A DNA stretch of 49,455 nt from SZAS-103 sp043747745 (lineage in GTDB: Bacteria; Pseudomonadota; Gammaproteobacteria; Xanthomonadales; Xanthomonadaceae). The notes under the pieces are model-generated. The model was given only the letters and a program-made list of their open reading frames with translations, was not told the DNA's origin and did no database searches. Numbering within the stretch: position 1 is the first letter of the stretch; each line of letters opens with the position of its first letter. Where the stretch lies: NCBI GenBank assembly GCA_043747745.1, contig JAYTOP010000001.1, positions 1 through 49,455 of the forward strand, given 5' to 3'. The position numbers were made by a program, and so were the translations under genes. Positions 42,716 to 49,455 of the stretch are shown in pieces.

Positions 42716-45700
42716 GTGAATATCCCAACCATCATTGAATCATTCGGGGGTTTCCTGAAGATCAGATCCCCATCCAAGACCAGGACAGCCAAGCCGCTCG
42801 ACCTGTCGTCGAGCCTGCTGGATGCCGAAACTCCCGGCGAAGTCGCTGCGGTCGTCGCGCGCTTTGCTGGAAGCCTGCGTGCGTGCAATTCGGCCGTCGT
42901 GGTGTGGGCGCTGGATACCGATGCGCAATGCGAACCACCCACAGCGCTGGACGAAAGCGCGCTGGAATTGGCGCGCTGCGCAGTCGCAAGCGGGCAACCG
43001 GCCTTTTCATCCGACGGTTGCCGCGTCGCGATTCCCTTGTTCAGGACGACTCCCGCGATCCTGTTGCTTGCGACGAATATGCATGCCGAAGCGGCGCAAC
43101 TGGTCGATGAAACGGCAGTGCAGTTGCAACGCGCAGGACGCCACCTGGGACGCGTGCTGGAATCGGCCGCCTTGAAAAGTTCGCACGCACGCCTGGAGCG
43201 ATCCGAGCGACTTCAGCATGCGCTGTTCGCGATTTCCGATCTCGCCGGTTCCGATCGCGACATGCTCGACATGTTGCGGGGCATCCACGCGATCGTCGGT
43301 ACGCTGATGTACGCCGAGAACTTCTTCATCGTGTTGCACGACGCGGAACGCAACACCGTGAGGTTTCCGTACTACGCCGATGTCGAAGACAAGGACCCGC
43401 CGAGCGGCGATGTCGAGTTTCCGATGGCATCGCTGGCGCGCTCGCTGACCTGGCACCTGTTGCAAAAAGGCAAGCCGCTGATGGGCAGCATCGATGCACT
43501 GCGCGACCAGGTCTCCGGGCCGCTGGTCGTCATCGGGCCGGACTGCGAGGACTGGCTCGGCGTTCCGATCCTGCGCGATGGCGACGTGCATGGCGCGATC
43601 GTCGTACAGAGCTACCGGAAAAGCATCGGTTTTTCGACCGACGACCAGACCCTGCTCGAGTTCGTCGGCAGCCACATCCTGATCGCGCTGGAGCGCAAGC
43701 TGGGCACGGAGGCCCTCGAGCAGCGCGTGCGCCTGCGCACGCTTGAACTGGACGAAGCCAACCAGGTGTTGCAACTCGAGATCGTCGAACGACAGCACGC
43801 CGAACACCTGCAGAAAGCGTTGTACGCGATTGCCGAACTGGCCACGGCCGATATCAGCCAGGCCGATTTCTATCGCGGCGTGCATACCGCGACCGGCCAA
43901 TTGATCAACGCCAGGAACCTGTTCATCGCACTGCTCTCTGATGACGATACGTCGCTGGAATTCGCGTACGCCGTCGACGAAACCAACGAGGTTTACGAAA
44001 CCCGACCGCTGGGCCGAGGCGCGAGCGAATACGTCCTCATGAACGGCAAGTCGATCATGCGGACCGAGGACATGTTGCACCTGGCCAGGCTCGGCGAGCT
44101 GGACCTCGACGCGGTGGGCGGGCTGGCTGTTTGCTGGCTGGGCGTCCCGCTTTCGGTCGGCGAAGAGATCATCGGGCTGATTGTCGTGCAAAGTTACGAT
44201 GAATCCGTCGTGTACACGGCCGACGACCAGGAACTGCTGAGTTTTGTCGCATCCCAAGTCGCCAACAGTCTGCAACGGCGGCGCTCGGCGGAAACCCTGC
44301 GGCTGGCCAACGCACAACTCGAGCGGCGCGTGCAGGAACGCACCAGGGACCTGAGCAAGGTGATCCTCGAACGCGAACGGGCCCAGAAGCAGCTCAAGCA
44401 CCAGGTCATGCACGATGGCCTGACCGGATTGCCGAACCGCGCGTACCTGCGCGATCGACTCCTGCGCTTGCTGCAGCAACTTCGGCGCGAGCCGGAACGT
44501 CGCTATGCATTGCTCTACATGGACGTGGATCGCTTCAAGGTCATCAACGACAGCCTCGGCCATCTCGCCGGCGACGAGGTGCTCAAGGAAGTATCGCGGC
44601 GGCTTCAGACCTGCGTGCGCGAGCCCGATATCGTGGTGCGGCTGTCCGGCGACGAGTTTGCGATCCTGCTCGAAGACGTACCGATTCCGGACACCGCAGT
44701 GAAAGTCGCACAACGCGTCCTTGCAGTGATGGAATCGCCATTGCAACTCGACGATGGCACTGTCGTGGAACCATCGGTCAGTGTCGGCGTCGCCATCGGG
44801 GATTCCAGCTACCAGCTCGCCGACGACGTGCTGCGCGATGCCGACGCCGCGATGTATCGGGCAAAGAAACTCGGACGCAGGCGTTTCGAGCTGTTCGACG
44901 ACTCCCTGCAGAAAAATGCCGTCGATGTCCTCTCGATGGAAATCAAATTGCGCGCTGCATTGCTGCGCGACCAGTTCGAACCGTATTTCCAGCCGATCGT
45001 TCGCCTCGCGACCGGCGACATCGTGGGATACGAGGCGCTGCTGCGATGGAACCATCCGGCGCGCGGCGTACTGGAGCCAGCGGCGTTCTTGCAGGTAGCG
45101 CAGGACAACGGCAGCATCGAGGCAATCGACTGGAAAATGTTCGAGATGAGTTGCAGGCTCGCGACCAGGCTCGATCCGGAGCACCAGCGCGCGTACCTCA
45201 CCATCAACGTTTCGCCGCACCATTTCCGGCATGCGGATTTCGACGCGACCTTGCTGGCGATGGCGCAGCGCTGCGGTTTCCCGCCATCGCGATTGCTCAT
45301 CGAACTGCACGAAGGATCGATGATCGATCACCCCGAACGCGTGCGTGCAACCTTGGAAAGGCTGCGCGCGAGCGGCATCGGAGCGGCGCTGGACGACTTC
45401 GGCACCGGCTATTCGTCATTGAGCTACCTGCATACATTTCCGTTGCAGGTACTCAAGATCGATCGCAGTTTCGTCGCCGAACTGGACAAGGACGCGACAA
45501 ACAGCAGCGCCAAGGTGGTGGCGGCCGTGATCGGGATGGCGCACGCGCTCGACATGGACGTGATTGCCGAAGGCATCGAAACGACCGAGCAGCGCGATGC
45601 GTTGATGGCTTTGGGCTGCGAGTTTGGGCAGGGTTTTCTGCTCGGTCGCCCGGCGCCGATCGACCACTGGACAACACTCGACCTGCCCGCCACCTGTTGA
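42716..45700 (+). CDS. GAF-GAF-GGDEF-EAL cyclic-di-GMP signalling protein
   Basis: A 994-residue soluble protein. Two related GAF domains occupy about 160-325 and 375-520; both end in the pattern LGVP...IVVQSY...TDDQ/ADDQ-LL-FV, so they arose by internal duplication and are joined by coiled linkers with E-R-x-x-E repeats. The GGDEF domain has an intact-type signature LSGDEF (about 644), so cyclase activity is possible. The EAL domain has YEALLRW, NVSPHHF, ELHEGSMI (usual T of EITE is H), DDFGTGYSSLSYL, KIDRSFV and AEGIET, so most catalytic residues are present. It starts with GTG 42716 and no good Shine-Dalgarno. It has no partner genes next to it. Confidence 0.9.
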   Translation: MNIPTIIESFGGFLKIRSPSKTRTAKPLDLSSSLLDAETPGEVAAVVARFAGSLRACNSAVVVWALDTDAQCEPPTALDESALELARCAVASGQPAFSSDGCRVAIPLFRTTPAILLLATNMHAEAAQLVDETAVQLQRAGRHLGRVLESAALKSSHARLERSERLQHALFAISDLAGSDRDMLDMLRGIHAIVGTLMYAENFFIVLHDAERNTVRFPYYADVEDKDPPSGDVEFPMASLARSLTWHLLQKGKPLMGSIDALRDQVSGPLVVIGPDCEDWLGVPILRDGDVHGAIVVQSYRKSIGFSTDDQTLLEFVGSHILIALERKLGTEALEQRVRLRTLELDEANQVLQLEIVERQHAEHLQKALYAIAELATADISQADFYRGVHTATGQLINARNLFIALLSDDDTSLEFAYAVDETNEVYETRPLGRGASEYVLMNGKSIMRTEDMLHLARLGELDLDAVGGLAVCWLGVPLSVGEEIIGLIVVQSYDESVVYTADDQELLSFVASQVANSLQRRRSAETLRLANAQLERRVQERTRDLSKVILERERAQKQLKHQVMHDGLTGLPNRAYLRDRLLRLLQQLRREPERRYALLYMDVDRFKVINDSLGHLAGDEVLKEVSRRLQTCVREPDIVVRLSGDEFAILLEDVPIPDTAVKVAQRVLAVMESPLQLDDGTVVEPSVSVGVAIGDSSYQLADDVLRDADAAMYRAKKLGRRRFELFDDSLQKNAVDVLSMEIKLRAALLRDQFEPYFQPIVRLATGDIVGYEALLRWNHPARGVLEPAAFLQVAQDNGSIEAIDWKMFEMSCRLATRLDPEHQRAYLTINVSPHHFRHADFDATLLAMAQRCGFPPSRLLIELHEGSMIDHPERVRATLERLRASGIGAALDDFGTGYSSLSYLHTFPLQVLKIDRSFVAELDKDATNSSAKVVAAVIGMAHALDMDVIAEGIETTEQRDALMALGCEFGQGFLLGRPAPIDHWTTLDLPATC

Positions 45701-45977
45701 GGCGTAGTCGCGCTTGCAGGCGCTGTCGATCTGGTCCTGTCCGATTCGCGCGATCGCCAGAATCCGTCGCAGCCCGGCGCTCACTTCCCAGCTCAGTCAC
45801 ACAGCGCCCGCAAACACGATCGATGCATCGTTGCGCGTGCGATGCGGCCTGACCTGTGATTCGCGGCACCGGGAGAAAAATCACAGGCTCGATCAAGCCG
45901 ACACCACAATCGCCTGCAGACCTTGTCACCCACCCACGCTGCGGCTACGGTGTCGCTCATCGTTGACGGAGGTCCAC

Positions 45978-46859
45978 ATGCGCAAATCGATTGGATGGTT
46001 GCTGGCATTGCTGATGACGCCCGCATTCGCGGCATGTCCGCCGGATGGACAGACTGCCGAATCGTTGCAGGCGCTCAAGGCATTGAAATTCGAGATGTCG
46101 GATGTCGATGAACGCAAGACGCTTGCGCAAGGACTGCTCGCTTGCCTCGGCGATCCCGATCCGGTGCTGCGCGACGACATCGCGTATTCCGCATTGGCGG
46201 CGTGGATGCGCGCGGGCTATTTCGATGACGACACCCTGCGCGGCATGCGCGATGCGCTGTACGCGCAGCTCGACGGCGACGACGAACCGGGCTTCCGCAA
46301 ACCCTATGCAGCGCTGGTGCTGTCGGAGGTCGCGCGCACCGACCGCATCAAACCGTGGATGACGCCCGAGGAACGCGTGGCGATGGTCGAGAAGGCAGCC
46401 GCCTTCGTCGAATCGGTCAACGACTATCGCGGCTTCATCGACAAGGAAGGCTGGCGCCACGGCATCGCGCACGGTTCGGACTGGCTGATGCAGCTCGCAC
46501 TCAACACGACGCTGGAAAAAGAACAGACCGACCGCATCCTCGCCGCGGTCGCCGCGCAGGTCGTGCCCGACGCCGCGCCTGCATACGTCTTCGGCGAAAG
46601 CGGCCGCCTCGCACGCCCGGTGATCTACATCGCCAAACGTGGCTTCCATACCGAAGCGGACTGGAACGCATGGTTTGCGAAATTGACACCGAAGATCGGC
46701 GATCCCGCACAGGCCTACAACGACAGCCACTGGCTCGCCCGCCGCCACGACCTGATGGCCTTCCTGATGAGCCTGTACATCGAAGCCGACCAGAGCGACG
46801 ACCCCAACATCCACTTCCTGAAGGCATCCATCGTCACGGCGGTGAAGGCGGTGCCGTGA
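45978..46859 (+). CDS. Exported DUF2785-like protein
   Basis: A 293-residue protein with a Sec signal peptide (MRKSIGWLLALLMTPAFA, cleavage before ACPPDG). The mature part is alpha-helical with HEAT-like spacing: GLLACLGDPDPVLRDDIAYSAL, GMRDALYAQLD, YAALVLSEVARTD, and FVESVNDYRGFIDKEGWRHG, GSDWLMQLALN. The RGFIDKEGWRHGIAHGSDW segment is the DUF2785 hallmark. Its function is unknown; most relatives are cytoplasmic, so export is notable. GGAGG lies 6 bases before ATG 45978, which settles the start. It is monocistronic; the next 400 bases hold no gene except a tRNA fragment. Confidence 0.85.
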   Translation: MRKSIGWLLALLMTPAFAACPPDGQTAESLQALKALKFEMSDVDERKTLAQGLLACLGDPDPVLRDDIAYSALAAWMRAGYFDDDTLRGMRDALYAQLDGDDEPGFRKPYAALVLSEVARTDRIKPWMTPEERVAMVEKAAAFVESVNDYRGFIDKEGWRHGIAHGSDWLMQLALNTTLEKEQTDRILAAVAAQVVPDAAPAYVFGESGRLARPVIYIAKRGFHTEADWNAWFAKLTPKIGDPAQAYNDSHWLARRHDLMAFLMSLYIEADQSDDPNIHFLKASIVTAVKAVP

Positions 46860-47277
46860 GGGGATGGTTGGAAATGGATGCTGACGTTGTTTTCGCAATG
46901 TCCCGGACAAGCCTACAACCCAGCCGATGCGGATCGCTGAAGCCCTGCGGTCAAGGTCTAGGTCCAGGCATACATTGCAACTCCGCCGACCATCCATCCA
47001 CCCAAGGGCGTCAGCAGCATTTTGGCGTGTTGCGCGGGTGAAGCTGGATGCGAAATGCTGGTCGTCCGAGATTCGAACTCGGGAGCAGCGGATTAAAAGT
47101 TGCCTTTTAAATCAATATCTTGTTGATGCGTAAGACTATCTCCTGTTAGCGGAAATTAGCCTGTTTTACTTTGCCATCAATAGCTTGCGTCAGCTGATAG
47201 CAACACACCAAAACTGCGCGGTGTACCGCTGGTGTACCTCGCCTTGGTTCAACGTCAGATGTCTGGCATAGAAGATC
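46860..47277. other. Intergenic region containing a tRNA-Lys fragment
   Basis: No open frame here looks coding. The 46860-47058 part is ordinary G+C-rich spacer. A degenerate 3' tRNA-Lys fragment occupies 47060-47099. Beyond it the DNA is AT-richer and includes two direct TGTACC motifs at 47222-47227 and 47233-47238, comparable to a pair near the second tRNA fragment (48267-48282) and possibly integrase arm sites. Confidence 0.5.
47060..47099 (-). repeat. Degenerate 3' fragment of tRNA-Lys (old att site)
   Basis: Read on the minus strand, these 40 bases run from the anticodon-loop CTTTTAA through the variable region and a complete T-arm (CCGAG-TTCGAAT-CTCGG) into the 3' acceptor strand, which is degraded (ACGACCAGCA in place of ACGACCCACCA). 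They match the fragment at 48336-48375 at 39 of 40 positions. There is no 5' half, so this is not a gene; it is the kind of 3' segment left at the distal end of an element integrated in a tRNA gene. Confidence 0.8.
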
Positions 47278-47571
47278 TTACGGGTGTTGGCGATGGGTGT
47301 GCTTCGCCCTCAGCATCAGCACGCGCTTTCCGTCGAAGCTGAAGACCAAGCGGTAAGGCAGATCAGTCATGACGCGTTCGTGTTGACCGCTTGCACCGAC
47401 CGCCCACGCCAATGGCATCTGGCCGATTGTTTCCGCACAACTCTTGATGCGATCTGGATGGTTCAATGCCAGATCCCATTCACCTTCAGCAACGAAATAG
47501 TCCTCGATCGCGGCAATGTCGGCGTCAAAGTCATCGGTGTAGGCGACCGCATACGTCGTTGGCCGACTCAT
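47278..47571 (-). CDS. RelE/ParE-family toxin
   Basis: A 97-residue protein with the ParE/RelE fold: N-terminal VAYTDDFDADIAAIEDYFV, a helix pair with HPDRIKSCAETIGQMPLAW, then MTDLPYRLVFSFDGKRVLMLRAKHTHRQHP, whose C-terminal R-A-K-H-x-R-Q-x-P is characteristic. It follows an antitoxin-like gene whose stop it overlaps by ATGA (47568-47571), the standard layout. ParE members poison gyrase, RelE members cleave mRNA; which applies cannot be told. It lies inside the interval bounded by two tRNA-Lys fragments, so it is probably cargo of a former integrated element. Confidence 0.85.
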   Translation of the reverse strand: MSRPTTYAVAYTDDFDADIAAIEDYFVAEGEWDLALNHPDRIKSCAETIGQMPLAWAVGASGQHERVMTDLPYRLVFSFDGKRVLMLRAKHTHRQHP

Positions 47572-48065
47572 GCACCTGCCTCATTGCGACGGCGCACGAT
47601 CGCGGCGCGGCGCTCGGCACTGCGCTGATCGAACTCGGCCTGGGTGTAGATCGTGGCGGCACCACTGGCGACGCGAGCGAGCGTGGCATCAGTTTCTGCC
47701 TTCAGCCAGCGACCGTAGTCGTTCGCCTGCTGCATCGCCTGGCGCCGATCGTCACGCCCCGGCCGCAGGGCGGCAGGTTGATAAGTCGAACTCCTGACGA
47801 CAACGTTGCCAAGGGACATGGCGACGGCGCGAAGTTGGCGCAATGCGCTGTCGGCCGTGCTGAAAACGCGCAGCTCACCTTCCTTGGTCGCAAGCACGCG
47901 AGCGGCCTTGCCTTTGCGCAACTTGAAACGCACCGTATACCCACCCTTGACGCCGATCACCTCGGTATTGGCATCGGACAAAGCACCGGCTTCCACCAGT
48001 TGCCGGACTTCGGCCAGCTTGACGGGAACCTCGGTGGCCGGGGCGGAGACCTGCTGTCGTTTCAT
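47568..48065 (-). CDS. Putative antitoxin partner of the ParE-type toxin
   Basis: A 165-residue protein, longer than usual antitoxins. The N-terminal part (AEVRQLVEAGALSDANTEVI, GVKGGYTVRFKLRKGKAARV, ELRVFSTADSALRQLRAV) resembles a small alpha/beta DNA-binding or regulatory module; the C-terminal part (GRWLKAETDATLARVASGAA, YTQAEFDQRSAERRAAIV) has the A-x-G-x-A-x-Y-x-x-x-E-F pattern seen in ParD-like tails. Overlap with the toxin (ATGA) and shared strand make the antitoxin role likely. AT-rich inverted sequence just upstream (ATTATTACATTAAT region, about 48096-48109) could be its operator. The family of the N-terminal module is not recognised. Confidence 0.65.
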   Translation of the reverse strand: MKRQQVSAPATEVPVKLAEVRQLVEAGALSDANTEVIGVKGGYTVRFKLRKGKAARVLATKEGELRVFSTADSALRQLRAVAMSLGNVVVRSSTYQPAALRPGRDDRRQAMQQANDYGRWLKAETDATLARVASGAATIYTQAEFDQRSAERRAAIVRRRNEAGA

Positions 48066-48474
48066 GTCATTGCACCGTTATGTTAAAGTGTCGCCATTAT
48101 TACATTAATACGGAAACCGGAATCATGGTCGATTCGTCCTCGGTGCGACACAGCCAGCCTTCCGCATCGCGCTTCGTGCGTGTCGGCCAGCCGTGTTTAC
48201 GGATGAGCGCTTTCCACGTTCCAGAAGCGCCTTGGCAGAGTCGCGCTGGCGGCTCTATTTCAGTACTGTACCGAAATGTACCGAGTGGCTTTTTTGATCC
48301 GCAACCAAAAATGCAACTTATTGTTTTTATTGGTGGGTCGTCCGAGATTCGAACTCGGGACCAGCGGATTAAAAGGCAGACCCTGTTAGCTGGCCGATCA
48401 AATCGATCGACCCGTTTTTTTTCAGGACTGCCATCGCTGAGAGCCGCATCGCAGCGAGGCCAATGCGCGAATTT
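48066..48474. other. Intergenic region: remnants and att site
   Basis: On the minus strand, about 48245 to 48100, one frame reads TWKALIRKHGWPTRTKRDAE and GWLCRTEDES, which has some protein character and may be the remains of an excisionase-like or integrase-linked gene; it has no good start. TGTACC motifs sit at 48267-48272 and 48277-48282. The tRNA-Lys fragment occupies 48331-48375. A run of eight T residues lies at 48415-48422 after a weak CGATC/GATCG stem. Confidence 0.4.
48331..48375 (-). repeat. 3' fragment of tRNA-Lys(TTT) including CCA (att site)
   Basis: On the minus strand: CTTTTAA anticodon loop (anticodon TTT), TCCGC stem strand, variable loop TGGTC, T-arm CCGAG-TTCGAAT-CTCGG, acceptor strand ACGACCC, A and encoded CCA. 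Upstream sequence (48376-48413) does not form a D-arm or pair with the anticodon stem, although GGGTCG at 48408-48413 could by chance pair with the acceptor strand. So only the 3' half is tRNA-derived. This is the expected distal attachment site of an element integrated at a tRNA-Lys gene; the intact gene should lie beyond the right edge. Confidence 0.85.
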
Positions 48475-48693
48475 TCAGGAGGAAATTTGAGCGGATGCGG
48501 CGTCGAATCCCACCCAAACTCCCTGCTGATTCAATCCGCGCGAAGCTAGCTCCTGCTTCGCCATCTCAAGCAGGTCGATCCGTCCGCCTACAGCGGCTAC
48601 CAGCAACGCCGTGTCCACTCCCTGGAAGACCAGCGCCTCGTCGACAGATACACCGGCGACTGCAGCCACGTGCATCGTAGCGGCGGCGTTCAT
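48475..48693 (-). CDS. Small prophage-associated protein, unknown
   Basis: A 72-residue protein, first half Ala/Val-rich (MHVAAVAGVSVDEALVFQGV), second half with RIDLLEMAKQELASRGLNQQ and GVWVGFDAASA. It overlaps the stop of the Dam-type methylase by ATGA (48690-48693), so the two are co-translated in the same prophage-like operon. No motif identifies a function; small proteins of this kind follow methylase genes in several phages. Being short and next to an att site, it is the last gene of the element. Confidence 0.6.
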   Translation of the reverse strand: MNAAATMHVAAVAGVSVDEALVFQGVDTALLVAAVGGRIDLLEMAKQELASRGLNQQGVWVGFDAASAQISS

Positions 48694-49455
48694 GCCTGCC
48701 CCGCGTGCCAGCCAGCGCGGAACGCGGCCTCGAGGGCGTCACGGATCGTCCAGGCAGCCAGGTCGTGGAAGTCGAGGCTGTCGCTATTCCGGGTGGTGAG
48801 GGTTTCGATGCCGAGCACGCGCTGGCCGACGGTGTAGCGGATCTGCAGCGGGATCATCGCGAACTCGGCGAACACGCGCCGGATTTCAGGGTGGTCGTTG
48901 ATCGAGAGCACCGCTTTGCCTTGCATCGTTCGCATCGCTTCGGCCAGCGCCTCGTACTGCTCCCAGCCAAAGGGCACGCCGTAGCCCTCGACCTGCCAAT
49001 AGGGCGGATCCAGATAGAACAGCGTATGCGGGCGGTCGTAGCGATCGATGCAGTCGCGCCAGGCGAGGTGCTCGATGATTACGTTCGACAGGCGCAGATG
49101 CGCCATCGACAGATCCTCCTCGATGCGCAGCAAGTTGAGCTTGGGACCGCCGCCGACCGTCACCGTTCCGAAGCTCTGCCCGTGCACGCGCCCACCGAAG
49201 GCGAGCTTCTGCAGGTAGAAAAACCGCGCAGCACGCTGGATGTCGGTCAGCGTCTCGGGCCGCTCCATCTGCGCCCAGTCGAACATCTCGCGCGAGACCA
49301 GTGACCACTTGAACTGGCGCACCAGCTCCTCGAGGTGATGCTTCACGCAGCGATACAGCCGAACCAGTTCGCCGTTGATGTCGTTGAGGACCTCCACCGG
49401 CGCCGGCGTCGGGCGCAGGAACAGCGCTGCGCCGCCTCCAGCGAATGCCTCGACG
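48690..49455 (-). CDS. Dam-type (D12 class) adenine-N6 DNA methyltransferase, partial
   Basis: The gene runs off the right edge; about 255 codons are present. The visible start contains VEAFAGGGAALFLRP, the AdoMet-binding F-x-G-G/S-G-like motif, then VEVLNDINGELVRLYRCV, FFYLQKLAFGGRV, LDPPYW (catalytic DPPY) and AVLSINDHPEIRRVF near the C-terminus. These are D12-class (Dam/M.DpnII-type) features; phage-borne members protect phage DNA from host restriction. No matching nuclease is in the window. It overlaps the following small gene by ATGA. An in-frame ATG at 49397 would cut off the AdoMet motif, so the true start is outside the window. Confidence 0.88.
   Translation of the reverse strand, partial: VEAFAGGGAALFLRPTPAPVEVLNDINGELVRLYRCVKHHLEELVRQFKWSLVSREMFDWAQMERPETLTDIQRAARFFYLQKLAFGGRVHGQSFGTVTVGGGPKLNLLRIEEDLSMAHLRLSNVIIEHLAWRDCIDRYDRPHTLFYLDPPYWQVEGYGVPFGWEQYEALAEAMRTMQGKAVLSINDHPEIRRVFAEFAMIPLQIRYTVGQRVLGIETLTTRNSDSLDFHDLAAWTIRDALEAAFRAGWHAGQA

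Noticed and set aside
43007..45331. 774-codon antisense frame in the GAF-GAF-GGDEF-EAL gene
   Set aside because: Shadow of the opposite strand; no recognisable domains.
48331..48413. A complete tRNA-Lys gene
   Set aside because: The acceptor strand could pair with GGGTCG at 48408-48413, but there is no D-arm, the anticodon stem does not pair and the 5' part is about 7 bases too long.
48080..48490. 136-codon plus-strand frame spanning the tRNA fragment
   Set aside because: It includes the tRNA-derived segment (EIRTRDQRIK is a common false translation of tRNA genes), so it is not a real protein.

Overview
The window looks like a G+C-rich gammaproteobacterial chromosome, most likely Lysobacterales (Xanthomonadales). 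The evidence is HrpA with its long C-terminal region, RelA, a DinG/YoaA helicase, TsaB and a PBP1B operon, plus intergenic families of GGGGAAC heptamers and GTCATTCCCGCGAAGG hairpins of the kind common in that order. No rRNA operon or complete tRNA gene is visible, and the species cannot be fixed from this sequence alone.

Layout. 1-4.7 kb: an AI-2E/PerM-type permease, two small unknown proteins, a decayed ATP-grasp gene, and an exported MsrB-MsrA pair. 4.8-11.0 kb (minus strand): a tightly coupled operon mrcB - lipoprotein - yoaA/dinG - VOC protein - tsaB. 11.1-15.7 kb: a 1518-residue glycosyltransferase with three GT modules and a heptad-repeat linker, which meets a TPR membrane protein across a GGGGAAC/GTTCCCC heptamer array. 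17.5-24.6 kb: relA, a small exported protein and hrpA. 24.65-24.81 kb: a MITE-like palindromic element with a 9-bp flanking duplication. 24.9-27.9 kb: a membrane-anchored pseudokinase with TPRs, then a YpfJ-type zinc peptidase. About 28.0-30.6 kb: an AT-richer island holding one gene that fuses an HsdR-N-like nuclease domain to a STAND/AAA-like P-loop NTPase; this is the best candidate here for an undescribed anti-phage system. It abuts a truncated membrane-protein remnant and an array of 12 degenerate 21-bp repeats. 32.0-39.2 kb: recQ, then a translationally coupled histidine kinase - receiver - REC-GAF-GGDEF-EAL operon. 39.2-46.9 kb: a membrane acyltransferase divergent from a membrane LytTR regulator, a hicBA pair, a GAF-GAF-GGDEF-EAL protein and a DUF2785-like protein. 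47.0-49.5 kb: two same-orientation fragments of the 3' half of a tRNA-Lys gene, enclosing a ParE-type toxin-antitoxin pair and followed by the end of a prophage-like region (Dam-type methylase running off the window).

How it fits together. The left two thirds is mostly housekeeping: cell-wall synthesis, tRNA modification, stringent response, RNA and DNA helicases, oxidized-protein repair. The 33.9-45.7 kb stretch is rich in signalling, with two EAL proteins and a phosphorelay acting on cyclic-di-GMP. Accessory DNA enters at three places: the MITE, the nuclease-NTPase island and the tRNA-Lys integration site. The last reads as two elements stacked in tandem at one tRNA gene, whose intact copy should lie beyond the right edge of the window. 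All functional calls come from reading the sequence; no database search was run.
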